Shown one piece after another: positions 25,630 to 34,834 of a stretch of DNA of 44,230 bases. The stretch covers positions 1 through 44,230 of the forward strand of contig JAEWYT010000204.1 in the NCBI GenBank assembly GCA_023458595.1. The letters run 5' to 3'. A program made the position numbers and the translations under genes. This DNA is from Pseudomonadota bacterium. GTDB lineage: Bacteria; Pseudomonadota; Alphaproteobacteria; Rhizobiales; Tepidamorphaceae. The notes under the pieces are model-generated. The model made no database searches and had not been told where the DNA came from. It worked only from the letters and a program-made list of their open reading frames with translations. Numbering within the stretch: position 1 is the stretch's first letter; each line of letters opens with the position of its first letter.

Positions 25630-25898
25630 AATCGGCGCCGGTTCCCGCAGACCTGCAGCGTTCGGTCGAACGCATCGGTGAAGGCTGCCCGGACGCAAGC
25701 CGATTGCGTCCGTCGGCCCTTCCGCAACCCCCGGGCGCAGAACGATCCGACAACGACCCGACATTGCCGATCGTCAACCCGCCGGGGAGGTACAGTCCGT
25801 CTCGCGCGGCGAGCGCGCGCGGACCGACGCAATATTGTTAAACGGCCATTGTTCGATTAAATTGCGCTCGGAAACTGTATCGGAGGGGAATATTTACT

Positions 25899-26447
25899 AT
25901 GTCCCGCTCAAATGACGAAGAAAAAAATCTATTTTCTTTCTCTGTACTGAAATCTCTGCAGAAATATTTACAGGCCGAAAAGCTGAAGGACCACGGACGA
26001 CGCGTCTCCTTCGGAGATCTCGTGACGGACCGATGGGAGAACGCGCGCGAATACGGGTTCGGCGAAGGCACCTCATGCTACGACAACGTGCTCGTCCTGG
26101 GCGATGTCCGGGTGGGCGAGCATACCTGGATAGGACCGAACGTCATTCTCGACGGATCGGGAAAGGGGCTCGTCATCGGCAGCCACTGCTCGATTTCCGC
26201 CGGTGTGCACATCTACACCCACAATACCGTCAGGCGTTCGGTGACACTGGGGAGGGAACCGATCGACTACGCCCCGACCGTCATCGCGGATGGCGTGTAC
26301 ATCGGGCCGAACTCGGTGATCGCCATGGGCGTGACGATCGGCGAGTCCGCGGTTATTGGCGCCATGTCGTTCGTCAATCGCGACATTCCCGCCCGAAAGT
26401 CGGCTTGGGGCTGCCCCGCGCGCATCGCGGGCGACGTGTCGGTCTAG
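25899..26447 (+). CDS. Hexapeptide-repeat (left-handed beta-helix) acyltransferase
   Basis: The 182-residue protein has hexapeptide repeats at about residues 60-170, such as VLVLGDVRVGEHTWIGPNVI, LVIGSHCSISAGVHIYTH and VYIGPNSVIAMGVTIGESAV. These build the prism of WecA/LacA/CysE-like acetyltransferases. HIYTHN contains the likely catalytic His, and the closing CPARIAGDV is typical of sugar O-acetyltransferases. The likely job is transfer of an acetyl group from acetyl-CoA to a sugar of the EPS repeat unit in the cytoplasm. The substrate cannot be told. The start at 25899 follows GGAGGGGAAT. It is convergent with the kinase gene, with only 15 bases between stops. Confidence 0.85.
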   Translation: MSRSNDEEKNLFSFSVLKSLQKYLQAEKLKDHGRRVSFGDLVTDRWENAREYGFGEGTSCYDNVLVLGDVRVGEHTWIGPNVILDGSGKGLVIGSHCSISAGVHIYTHNTVRRSVTLGREPIDYAPTVIADGVYIGPNSVIAMGVTIGESAVIGAMSFVNRDIPARKSAWGCPARIAGDVSV

Positions 26448-26462
26448 AGAGCCGCGGCTGCG

Positions 26463-27242
26463 TCAGTAGCCGGATCTGTGCGCCATGAACTCGCACTTGT
26501 TGAGGACGATGCCCAGCACGTTGGTGACCCGGGCGAGTTCTCTCTCGCACGTCTCGATCTCGGAGATCGTGGTGGTCCCCGCTCCCGCGACCAGGAGAAC
26601 GCAGTCGAAGCTCGACGCGAAGGCGAGCACGTCACCGCTGTCGAACACCGGCGGCATGTCGCCGATGATCACATCGGGCTTCAGTTCTTCGTCGACCTTC
26701 GCGATCGCCGCTTGCGCCGACGAGCTCTGCAGCAATCCGATCGGATCGGCCACCAGGCTCTCGTTGGCGGCGATCGCCAAGGAGTCCTGCCAGGACACGA
26801 AGATCTCCTCGACGGTTGCCGTTCCGGTGAGGAATTTCTCCATCGGTACCGGCGCTTCGAGTTGGAGGTACTTCGCCACGCTCGGGCGCCGAAGGTCGAG
26901 GTCGAGCAACGCGACGTGACGGTCGGCCACTCTCGCCAGGCTGAAGGCGAGGTTGATGGCGATCACCGATTTGCCGCAACCGGGGGTCGGCGACGTCACG
27001 ATGATCGACTTCCAGCCGTATTCGCGCAGAAGCCGCAGGACCTTGGTCCGCAGAACCTCGAGTGCCGCATTCGCAGGCTCGAACCGCGACCCGGTCACGA
27101 TCCGGTTGTCTCGCAGGACGGAGAAATCCGGCTTGAACCGCTTCAATCCGGGCCATTTCGCAGAATCGGCGCGACCTTCCGCCGACCGGAACTGGTCCGA
27201 TGCCGCTATCTGCAACGGGGCGACGCCGCGAACGTGTTCCAT
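26463..27242 (-). CDS. BY-kinase-like EPS tyrosine kinase (CpsD/CapB type), separate from its co-polymerase
   Basis: This 259-residue cytoplasmic P-loop protein has Walker A SPTPGCGKS (84-92), Walker A' ALLDLDLRRP (111-120) and Walker B VIIGDMPPV (191-199), the set diagnostic of bacterial tyrosine kinases that control polysaccharide assembly. It starts 22 bases after the Wzz-like gene stops, on the same strand, so the two form an operon and probably a complex. The usual C-terminal cluster of several tyrosines is missing: the protein ends KCEFMAHRSGY with one terminal Tyr. Autophosphorylation may therefore be reduced or use other sites. The ATG at 27242 has GGAAC/GGGGAAC upstream. Confidence 0.87.
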   Translation of the reverse strand: MEHVRGVAPLQIAASDQFRSAEGRADSAKWPGLKRFKPDFSVLRDNRIVTGSRFEPANAALEVLRTKVLRLLREYGWKSIIVTSPTPGCGKSVIAINLAFSLARVADRHVALLDLDLRRPSVAKYLQLEAPVPMEKFLTGTATVEEIFVSWQDSLAIAANESLVADPIGLLQSSSAQAAIAKVDEELKPDVIIGDMPPVFDSGDVLAFASSFDCVLLVAGAGTTTISEIETCERELARVTNVLGIVLNKCEFMAHRSGY

Positions 27243-27264
27243 TCAGTTCCGTTCCCCTGCCCTG

Positions 27265-28821
27265 CTAAACTGCAGCTTCGACGACGTTGTGCAACACAGA
27301 GACGGTAGAACATCCGGGCGTGCAGCCGCGTTCCGCCGTCGACCCGCCTTGCAGAACGATCAGCAGGGCGAATGCGGGCAACAGCCCGGCCAGAAATTTC
27401 GTTCCCGCGGGTTCGGCGGGGCTTCGGATGTATGGAACCGCCACAAGCGGCTCCCCGTCAAATACCCGACTGATATCGGCGGGGCGATACACCGCTCCGC
27501 GCCAGAGTTCGAGCAGGAAGACAATGGCAAAGCCGAGGGCGAATCCGCCAGCCCCGCCGCCCGCCACGACGTAGCGGCGCCTCGGTCCGTACGGCTTGTC
27601 AGGCGCCACGGCGGGCTCCATGAGCGTCAGCTTTTCTCCCACGGACTCCTGCTCGATGCGCGCACCGGTCGAGGCCTCGGCCAGTCGCTGCTGAGCGTCG
27701 TTGTACTGGGATTGGGCGTTCTCGTACGCGATTTGAAGCCGCTTGAGCACGGTCCCGTTTTCGACGGTGGCGCTGATCGTCCGATCGAGATCGGCCAGGT
27801 TCTGATCGATCGCTTCCTTTTCAGTAGCGAGGAATTTGAGCTGGCTGTCGATATCCACCAGCTGGAGCCTGAGCTCCGGAGGCATGCCGCCCGGATCGGC
27901 CTCTTGCGTGGTGTCGGAGCGCTTCGCCTGGAGTTCCGCCTCGAGGGTTTCGATGCGCTGACGCAACGCCACGATGTTGGGACTCGTCTCGGTGAAGATC
28001 GCGCGCTGCTCGGTCAGCGCGCGCCGCAAATCCGCGATCATCTGGTCTTCCGGCGTGGTCAGGCCCGCCGGCGCTATTCCACTCGTGTGCGCATAGATCT
28101 GCACTAGAGTGCGCCGACGGCTTCGCAACGAGGCCTCGTCGCGCTCGATCTGCATCAGCCGCTGCTGCTGGCTCGCCTGCTGGGCGCGACGGAATTCCAG
28201 GCTGTCGGGCAGCGCGTCCCTGTGATCGTTCGTGAAGGCCGTGATTTCGGCTTCGGTGTCCGACAATTCCTTGGCCAGGCGGTCGACATCGCCGCGAATG
28301 AACTCCAAAGCGTCGGTAGCCCGATCCTTGCGCAGCTTGGCGTTTCTTTCGAGGATCGTCGCGGCATATGAATTGGCGACGCGAGCGGCGAGCGTCGGAT
28401 CGCTGGCTTCGAACGAAACAGCCACCAGAAGCGCACCGCTACCCCCCCTCGGAGAGCTGAAGACCACCGGCTCGAGCGCAGTGCGGCTGCGCATGTCCTT
28501 GACGATCGTCGCTTCGTCCAGCGCCGAGATGTCGGGGTAGATATCGAGCGAATGCGCCATGGCCACCAGGCTGTCGCGGGTGGTCAGCCGCTGCTCGACG
28601 ATCTGCAGTTGCTCGATGGGGTCGGTCTGCACCGTCGAACGGGCCAGATCCGACGATATCCGAGGGGATTCGACAAGGATCTTGGCGACGGCCCTGTAGG
28701 TCGGCGTCAAAGAAAGCGCCACAAGCAGGCCAATCGCCGCGCCGACGACCGTCACCACGATGATGAACGGCAGCCGCCGCAAAAACATCCAAGTGTAGAA
28801 ATGAATGTCGCTCTGGCCCAT
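27265..28821 (-). CDS. Wzz/PCP-type polysaccharide co-polymerase (chain-length determinant)
   Basis: The 518-residue protein has a Wzz-like N-terminus with a membrane helix at about 17-38, closing with LTPTYRA. A long periplasmic region is rich in coiled coil (about 150-410), and a second helix lies near 418-438. A further hydrophobic stretch lies near 475-491 and a short tail follows. This is the PCP-2 layout without its kinase domain, which is encoded separately just downstream. The protein sets polymer length and links the inner-membrane polymerase to the outer-membrane export protein. The ATG at 28821 starts the conserved N-terminus. The open frame extends to 28905, but that part is unlike the family. 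The gene diverges from the export-protein gene across 313 bases. Confidence 0.88.
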   Translation of the reverse strand: MGQSDIHFYTWMFLRRLPFIIVVTVVGAAIGLLVALSLTPTYRAVAKILVESPRISSDLARSTVQTDPIEQLQIVEQRLTTRDSLVAMAHSLDIYPDISALDEATIVKDMRSRTALEPVVFSSPRGGSGALLVAVSFEASDPTLAARVANSYAATILERNAKLRKDRATDALEFIRGDVDRLAKELSDTEAEITAFTNDHRDALPDSLEFRRAQQASQQQRLMQIERDEASLRSRRRTLVQIYAHTSGIAPAGLTTPEDQMIADLRRALTEQRAIFTETSPNIVALRQRIETLEAELQAKRSDTTQEADPGGMPPELRLQLVDIDSQLKFLATEKEAIDQNLADLDRTISATVENGTVLKRLQIAYENAQSQYNDAQQRLAEASTGARIEQESVGEKLTLMEPAVAPDKPYGPRRRYVVAGGGAGGFALGFAIVFLLELWRGAVYRPADISRVFDGEPLVAVPYIRSPAEPAGTKFLAGLLPAFALLIVLQGGSTAERGCTPGCSTVSVLHNVVEAAV

Positions 28822-29134
28822 GGATCCGGTCAACTCGCGAGCAGAACCCGCTTTTCCTCGCACCGGGAGACACTGTATATGCAGGTGCTCACCGTGCCCA
28901 GCCAAACCGGCGCCGGCCGGATTGGGTCGTCAGAACTTCGCCGAGACCCGGAGCGAAGGAAACCGCGACATAGGGTCGAGCCGCAGCCTTCGTCCTCCGA
29001 CTTTTGGGGAGGGGACTACCCAAGCGGCGGGATCGCAACTCCTTTGCATCCGCACGCTCGATCTAATTGAGACGCGCCCCGTGCGGGCCAAAAGTGCTTT
29101 TATTTCCTTCCAGTTTTCATGATCGAGGTCGGTG
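28822..29134. promoter_or_regulatory. Divergent promoter region between co-polymerase and export genes
   Basis: No gene is seen in these 313 bases. Both flanking genes read outward, so the region must contain two promoters. A short AT-richer patch lies at about 29092-29122. I could not assign -35/-10 elements with confidence. Confidence 0.45.
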
Positions 29135-30484
29135 ATGGCTTCCCTGTTTCGATTTCGCCCGGCCGTTGCAGCCTGCCTATGCGGGCTCCTCTGGGCGCTG
29201 ACCGCCTCGCCCGCCGTCGCGGAACCGTTCAAGCTCGCGCCCAACACCAAGGTCCAGGTCACGATCGTCCAGTGGAATCCGGGCAAGGCCGAGTATCAGC
29301 GCTGGGACGCTTTGGGCGGAACGTTCGTCGTTTCTCCGGACAGGACCCTTTCGCTGCCCATTCTCGGCTCTATCGACGTGACCGATCAGAGCGGAGCCGA
29401 CGTCGCGGGCCGCATCGCGGTCGCGCTCAAGGAGAAGGTCGGGCTTCTCAGCGCTCCGGAAGTCACAGTGGAAGTCGTGGAATACCCGCCGATCTACGTC
29501 GTCGGATCCGTGAACCAGCCGGGTGAGTATCCGTATCGGCCCGGACTGACCGTACTGCAGGCGCTCGCCCTCAGCGGCGGGCGCTATCGCACCGCCGAGC
29601 CCGGCGGCAAGGACGTGCTGTCGCTCGCCGGCGAACTCGAGATCCTGAGGTCCGACGAGCTGCGACTGATCGGGCGCATCGCCCGGCTGGAAGCCGAATT
29701 CACCGGCGCCACAGAGATAACGTTTCCGGCCGAACTGGCCGCAAGCCCGAACAAAGCCCTTGCCGCAGAGATCGAGAACATCGAGACGCTCGTTTTCGCC
29801 GCGCGCGTCAAGGAGACCGACAGGCAGCTGGCGACCCTGTCCGAACTCAACGACCTCTACGACCAGGAGCTGAATACGCTTCAGGCGCGAGCGGAGGCGG
29901 GGGACCGTTCGGTCGCGCTCGCGCAGAAGCAATTGGACGGGGTGACGGAGCTCTATCAGAAAGGCGTGGCGACGCTTTCGCGGCAGGCCGACCTCGAGCG
30001 CGTCGTTGCGGAATTGCAGGTCGAGCGCCTCGTCGACGACACGGAAACGATGAAAGTCCGGCAGAACAAGAGCGAGAACCGGCGTCAGGAGCTGAACGTC
30101 CAGGATCAGCGGACGACGAATCTCGCCCTCGAGTTGCGGGACGCGCGCGCCGAGCTGGATCGACTGAAGTCCCGCCAGATCACGATCGAAAGCCTGCTGA
30201 TGGAGGCGAGCGGCGGAGCGGCTCCGGTGGAGACCAGTGACGCCGCCGAGCTCGTCTTCGAGATCGTCAGGCACGAAGCGGGAAAGCCGGTCGCCTTCCA
30301 GGCAGCCGAATCGACCTTCCTGGCGCCCGGCGATGTCGTGAAGATCGAGCCCGCCGGCCGGCCATCCCATACGGATCCGGCCTCGACCATATCCGGCACT
30401 CCGCCGGCCGACGCGCAGGTCGGGCGGATGCTCGACCGTTCCGTCCCGGTTCCGAAGCCCCGCCCGGCCGACGGCAATTCGTGA
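29135..30484 (+). CDS. ExoF-like polysaccharide export protein (OPX family with coiled coil)
   Basis: The 449-residue protein has a signal peptide (AVAACLCGLLWALTASPAVA) without a lipobox. It continues with a polysaccharide-export domain (about 30-115, with VQVTIVQWNP, GTFVVSPDRTLSLPILGSI) and an SLBB-like segment (YVVGSVNQPGEYPYRPGLTVLQALALSGG region, about 118-150). A long helical coiled coil at about 190-355 and a short C-terminal domain follow. This layout is that of ExoF-type proteins of rhizobial succinoglycan systems rather than the shorter lipoprotein Wza. It likely spans the periplasm and works with the divergent Wzz-like protein in export. The ATG at 29135 has GAGGTCGG upstream, and an in-frame GTG immediately before it is less likely. 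Confidence 0.87.
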   Translation: MASLFRFRPAVAACLCGLLWALTASPAVAEPFKLAPNTKVQVTIVQWNPGKAEYQRWDALGGTFVVSPDRTLSLPILGSIDVTDQSGADVAGRIAVALKEKVGLLSAPEVTVEVVEYPPIYVVGSVNQPGEYPYRPGLTVLQALALSGGRYRTAEPGGKDVLSLAGELEILRSDELRLIGRIARLEAEFTGATEITFPAELAASPNKALAAEIENIETLVFAARVKETDRQLATLSELNDLYDQELNTLQARAEAGDRSVALAQKQLDGVTELYQKGVATLSRQADLERVVAELQVERLVDDTETMKVRQNKSENRRQELNVQDQRTTNLALELRDARAELDRLKSRQITIESLLMEASGGAAPVETSDAAELVFEIVRHEAGKPVAFQAAESTFLAPGDVVKIEPAGRPSHTDPASTISGTPPADAQVGRMLDRSVPVPKPRPADGNS

Positions 30485-30696
30485 TCGTCTCCAGGGTCCG
30501 CGCCAGCGCCGTACCGGCTCGGCCGCGGGGGTCCGCTTCCCCACCGACAGAATGAAGTGACCACCGCCAGCGCGCGCGCCGGGCATCGGTCCGGTCACGC
30601 GCACTTCTGCCCTGCCCCCGATCTCCCTCCGGGCTCGGTTCGGCTTTGACCCCTCCGGGCTGCAACCGAAAAACGTGTCGGATTGCTTTAGAGGAC

Positions 30697-31386
30697 CTAG
30701 AAGCCCGTTCCGCGGACGACCACACCCACCGTCGAGAGCATGATCGCGAGATCGACGCGGAGCGACTTGATCTCCTCGTATCGATCGTCGTAGTCGGCGC
30801 GGGACGCGAACGTACCGTCGTTGCGGGCGCTGATCTGCCAAAGGCCGGTGAGACCGGGTCGCATCAGGTAGTAGGCGTGGCCCGGATAGAGGGCCTCCTG
30901 ATCCGGGAGCATGGGGCGCGGCCCGACCAGGCTCATGTCGCCCTTCAGGACATTCCAAAGCTGGGGCAACTCATCAAGGGAATGTTTGCGCATGAACTCG
31001 CCGAGCCGCGTGACGCGCGGGTCGCGGCGGAGCTTCTGCGATTCGTTCCACTCCCGCGCGGCCTCCGGATTCTGTTCGAGATACTCCCGCAGGAAGCTCT
31101 CGGCGTCCGGCACCATCGTGCGCAGCTTCCAGAGCGTGAAAATCTTTCCGTTCTTGCCGAGCCTGTCCTGCCGGTAGAATGATTTTCCTCCGTCGCGCCG
31201 AATCGCCAGGGCGAGCGACAGAACAATCGGAACGGTGATCGGGGCCGACAGAAGCACTGCCGAAATATCCAGCGCGCGCTTTGCTATATGGTAAGCCCGC
31301 TTTCGTCTGGATTTTCGAAGAATACGAGCGGCACCGCTCGTGCCGAACGCAATTGTATCCGGCCCCATATTCGTCGATGTGCTCAC
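30697..31386 (-). CDS. exoY: ExoY-like undecaprenyl-phosphate sugar phosphotransferase (initiating enzyme)
   Basis: The 229-residue protein has one N-terminal membrane region (ALDISAVLLSAPITVPIVLS) and the complete catalytic domain of the bacterial sugar transferase family. Visible motifs are YRQDRLGKNGKIFTLWKLRTM, RKHSLDELPQLWNVLKGDMS, LVGPRPMLPDQ and RPGLTGLWQIS. It transfers a sugar-1-phosphate, in ExoY usually galactose, from UDP-sugar to undecaprenyl phosphate, starting assembly of each repeat unit at the inner membrane. The short single-helix form is ExoY-type rather than the large WbaP type. The start is GTG at 31386 with AGGGG 6-7 bases upstream. The sugar specificity is not decided by the sequence. 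Confidence 0.9.
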   Translation of the reverse strand: MSTSTNMGPDTIAFGTSGAARILRKSRRKRAYHIAKRALDISAVLLSAPITVPIVLSLALAIRRDGGKSFYRQDRLGKNGKIFTLWKLRTMVPDAESFLREYLEQNPEAAREWNESQKLRRDPRVTRLGEFMRKHSLDELPQLWNVLKGDMSLVGPRPMLPDQEALYPGHAYYLMRPGLTGLWQISARNDGTFASRADYDDRYEEIKSLRVDLAIMLSTVGVVVRGTGF

Positions 31387-31957
31387 CGATCGCCCCTATT
31401 ATCGACTCTACAAAAACACTGTTGCCTCAGAATGCATTCAATTCTAATCCAATTATTTGTCGGCTTTGGACAGCCAAGAACGGCGATTTATAGTATCTTT
31501 TTTGACCGCCATTCTGGATCTGAGCATACAAAGCCTGATCCCATCGCTGCATCTACTAGAATTGCTTACTCACTTTTTGCCGCCCCTACGCAATGGACCC
31601 GTGATTAATCCAATTTACCCGGGGGCTTACCCAATTGGAGGAATAGCCGGGCGCTCTCCCCTCGATTCATCGCGCGCGCCGGTGCCGAGGAGGATTCGGT
31701 TCCAGGCAGGGTCGGAGGGACTGATTTCGAAGGGGGTATCGGGAACCGGCGTCATCGGCCGGATGACCAAGTCGCGCGTGCGCGACGGCCGGGGCAATCT
31801 GCGATCACATCGGCGCGAATCCTTCGCGCGGGAGCGGTCGAAGTCGGCCGCCCGTGACTCGAGTATGGTCGTGGACGACATCCGACAACCATCGAACCCT
31901 CCCGGAAACCAGGGAGTCCGTGCCTGGGGCGTCCCGCATCGAGCGGCACGTGCGTAG
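31387..31957. promoter_or_regulatory. Divergent spacer between exoY-like and flippase genes
   Basis: These 571 bases hold no convincing gene. About 31390-31620 is AT-rich, including a stretch TTTATAGTATCTTTTTTG at about 31480-31502, the likely promoter area of the exoY-like gene. The rest, next to the flippase, is GC-rich. Short frames in both directions lack ribosome sites and recognisable products. Confidence 0.45.
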
Positions 31958-33478
31958 ATGTCTGTCGCCGAGTCGTCCCCAACATCCGGAAAGACCGAGA
32001 GCTACGGCCAGATCCTCAAGTCGACGGCTCTGATCGGCGCCTCGTCGCTGATCAATGTGGGGTTCGGCATCATCCGGTCGAAAGCCCTCGCGGTCCTGCT
32101 CGGGCCGGCCGGGATAGGTCTGATCGGCGTCTTCAATGCCCTTTCCGACCTGTGCTTCACGGCCGCCGGACTGGGCGTCCAGGAAAGCGGCGTGCGGCAG
32201 ATCGCAAGCGTTCGGTCGTCGGGTGACGAGACCGGCGTATCCCGGGTCGTTACCGTAGTCCGGAGGATTTCGCTGGTTCTGGGACTGGCCGGCGTCGCGC
32301 TGCTGGCACTGCTCTCCCTGCCGCTGGCCGAAGTCACCTTCGGCGATACCTCGCGAAGCGGGGCGGTGGCCGTGCTCGGCATAGCAGTGGGCTTGCGGAT
32401 TCTGTCGGGCGGCCAGATCGCGTTGCTGCAAGGCATGCGAAGGGTGGCCGACCTCGCGAAGAACAACGTCCTGTCGGCCTTCTTCAGCGTGGTGATTGCC
32501 GTTCCCCTCGTCTACTGGTTCGGTGAGGACGGGATCGTCCCCTCGATCGTCGGCATGGCCGCGGCGGCGCTCTTCACGTCGTGGTGGTACGCCCGGAAGG
32601 TCGGCATATCGTCGCGGCGCCTGCAGTTCTGGGAATTCACCCAGGAAGCGGCGCCGTTGCTCAAGCTCGGCTTCGCCTTCATGGCAAGCGGGCTCCTGAC
32701 CGCCGGCGCCGCCTTTCTGGTCCGGCTCATCGTTCTCCACAACTCGGGTGTCGAAGAGGCGGGATTCTATCAGGCGGCATGGGTGCTGGGCGGCATCTAC
32801 GCTAGCTTCATCCTGCACGCGATGGGGGTCGACTTTTATCCCAGGCTGACCGCCGCGGCGGATTCGAACGAGGAATGCAGCCGGCTCGTCAACGAGCAGG
32901 CCCGGGTGAGCCTTCTGCTCGCCGCCCCCGGCGTGCTGGCGACGCTGACGTTCGCACCACTCGTCATGGTCGTCTTCTACTCGCCCGCCTTCCAGCCCGC
33001 CTCGGACCTGCTGCGGTGGATCTGCCTCGGGATGATGTTGCGCATCATCGCCTGGCCGATGGGCTTCATCGTGCTGGCGCGAGGCGCCCAGAAGATATTC
33101 TTCTGGACCGAAGTCGCGGCGACGACGGTCAATGTCGGACTGGCCTACATTCTCGTTCGAACCGTCGGGCTCGACGGCGCCGGCATGGCGTTCTTCGGCC
33201 TCTACGTCTGGCACAGCGTCCTGATCTACGTCATCGTCCGCAGAATCGCCGGCTTCCGGTGGTCCCGCGAAAACGTTCGCCTGGGCGTGTCGACGCTCGC
33301 GGTTACCGCCATCGTATTCGCCGCCACGGAAATGCTTCCGACCGTACCGGCGATGGCGGTCGGCACGGTGGCGACCGTCGCCTGTGGCTTCTATTGCCTG
33401 CGCTCGCTGCTGGCTATTCTGGGCCCCGAGCATCCGCTTGCACGAAAGCTGCCGCGATTCCTGCGAGGGGCATCCTGA
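31958..33478 (+). CDS. wzx: Wzx-like polysaccharide flippase
   Basis: The 506-residue protein is a multi-pass membrane protein with about 12-14 hydrophobic helices. The first (about 22-60) contains LIGASSLINVGFGIIRSKAL and LLGPAGIGLIGVFN, typical of WzxE/RfbX-type O-antigen translocases of the MOP superfamily. It moves the lipid-linked repeat unit from the cytoplasmic to the periplasmic face of the inner membrane. Length fits. The start at 31958 is the only suitable one near the conserved N-terminus, but its ribosome site is poor. It is convergent with a glycosyltransferase gene after 90 bases. No terminator is apparent between them. Confidence 0.88.
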   Translation: MSVAESSPTSGKTESYGQILKSTALIGASSLINVGFGIIRSKALAVLLGPAGIGLIGVFNALSDLCFTAAGLGVQESGVRQIASVRSSGDETGVSRVVTVVRRISLVLGLAGVALLALLSLPLAEVTFGDTSRSGAVAVLGIAVGLRILSGGQIALLQGMRRVADLAKNNVLSAFFSVVIAVPLVYWFGEDGIVPSIVGMAAAALFTSWWYARKVGISSRRLQFWEFTQEAAPLLKLGFAFMASGLLTAGAAFLVRLIVLHNSGVEEAGFYQAAWVLGGIYASFILHAMGVDFYPRLTAAADSNEECSRLVNEQARVSLLLAAPGVLATLTFAPLVMVVFYSPAFQPASDLLRWICLGMMLRIIAWPMGFIVLARGAQKIFFWTEVAATTVNVGLAYILVRTVGLDGAGMAFFGLYVWHSVLIYVIVRRIAGFRWSRENVRLGVSTLAVTAIVFAATEMLPTVPAMAVGTVATVACGFYCLRSLLAILGPEHPLARKLPRFLRGAS

Positions 33479-33568
33479 GCCTTTCGCCGATGTCGGACAG
33501 CGGGCGGTTCCGGCTCGCGCCGTTCGACACCGCGCATCCGGCAGCGAAGCCGCCAAGCGCCACCAATC

Positions 33569-34834
33569 CTAAGCCGCGCCCGAGGACCTCTTCTGGGCGG
33601 AGATCGCGTTGAAATCCTCGGTCGGCGTCGCGCCGAGCCAGTGCCGGGACTTTCGGCGCGCGTAATGAACAAGCAGGCCACGCGCCGATCTCGCCGTCTC
33701 CGCGGACCATGCGCGATTCCGGTCGGCGATCGCCGAGGCGTATATCTCTTCCAGTACGGTGCCCGCGCGCGTGAGACTGAACCGATCGACTACCAGATTG
33801 CGTCCGAACTCTCCGAGTTCGCGCCTTCGATCCGCATCGGCGAGCAGAGGCTCCAATTCGGAACATAGGCGGGCCGCACCCTCGGCGATCCCGGCGTCGT
33901 CGACAGGGAACTCGAGATCGCCCAGACCATACCAGCCGGCATCGAGGAAGCCGTCGAGCGTCCGCGGCGTGCACAGCCGCCAGAACCCGAGTTCCCCCTG
34001 GACGATCAGCGGCTTGCCGAACGCCATGCCGCGCAGAGCCGATCCGCCCATTCCAAGCATGATGTCGGCCGCGGCATAGGCCGGGCGCGGATCCATCAGG
34101 GAACCGGTGAGCACCACGGCCCGGCGGCCGGCCCGCAAGTTCGCGGTCCTCGCCCGCTCGGCGAGTTCCCCCATCACCGGGCCATCTCCGACGACGGCGA
34201 GTTCCACCGGCAATCCCCGTCCGGCCAGCGAACCGACGGCATCGCAGGCGGCGAGCAGGCCCTCGCGCTTGAGTTCTTTCGACAGTCGACTGACCACCGC
34301 AACCAGAACCTTGTCTGGATCCAGTCCGTACGCCGACCGGAACTGCGAACCGTCGATCGCAGGAGAATTCGAGCCGGTATCCACCGGGGGCTCGAGCAAG
34401 GTCACGGACGTGTGACCCGCCTTGACGGCTTTCCGCCTGATTTCGTCGGTCCCGACGACGAGCGGCATATTCCTCGGCAGGAAATGAGCCACCGCCATGG
34501 ACAGCACGGTACAGACGATAGGCACTCCCTGCAAAAGGTGCGGGCCGAAGTAGAGCGCCATCGCGGGAGGCCACTCGTAGCCGTGGACCACGTCGATCGC
34601 CCGGTCCCGAACCAACTCTTTCAGAAAGCGATGCATCGGGCGCGACATATGTCCCCAATCATCGGGAAAGGGGACATGCTCGACGCCGAGCTCACGAACT
34701 TTCTCGACCAGCGGGCCCGGCCTGCTGACGACGAGCACCTCGTGGCCCCTGTCGCGGACGGATGCCGCAAGCTCGATGGCATTGAGCTGCGAGCCGCCGA
34801 TCTCCATCGAGTGAGGAAAAACCAGTACTCTCAA
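33569..34834 (-). CDS. GT4-family glycosyltransferase
   Basis: The 421-residue protein begins RVLVFPHSMEIGGSQLNAIELA, the classic N-terminal donor/acceptor segment of GT-B glycosyltransferases with a GGSQ loop. It continues with KVLVAVVSRLSKELKREGLL and VVGDGPVMGELAERA of the nucleotide-sugar domain. The late E-x7-E region is weaker, at GSALRGMAFGKPLIVQGELG. It presumably adds a sugar to the lipid-linked EPS unit in the cytoplasm. Its start codon overlaps the stop of the upstream glycosyltransferase gene as ATGA, so the two are translationally coupled. About 50 C-terminal residues after the usual end are basic and could attach to the membrane. Donor and linkage are unknown. Confidence 0.87.
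   Translation of the reverse strand: MRVLVFPHSMEIGGSQLNAIELAASVRDRGHEVLVVSRPGPLVEKVRELGVEHVPFPDDWGHMSRPMHRFLKELVRDRAIDVVHGYEWPPAMALYFGPHLLQGVPIVCTVLSMAVAHFLPRNMPLVVGTDEIRRKAVKAGHTSVTLLEPPVDTGSNSPAIDGSQFRSAYGLDPDKVLVAVVSRLSKELKREGLLAACDAVGSLAGRGLPVELAVVGDGPVMGELAERARTANLRAGRRAVVLTGSLMDPRPAYAAADIMLGMGGSALRGMAFGKPLIVQGELGFWRLCTPRTLDGFLDAGWYGLGDLEFPVDDAGIAEGAARLCSELEPLLADADRRRELGEFGRNLVVDRFSLTRAGTVLEEIYASAIADRNRAWSAETARSARGLLVHYARRKSRHWLGATPTEDFNAISAQKRSSGAA

Noticed and set aside
31805..33556. 583-codon minus-strand frame across the flippase gene
   Set aside because: It is antisense to the Wzx-like membrane protein; the polar, Gln/His-rich translation has no family match.
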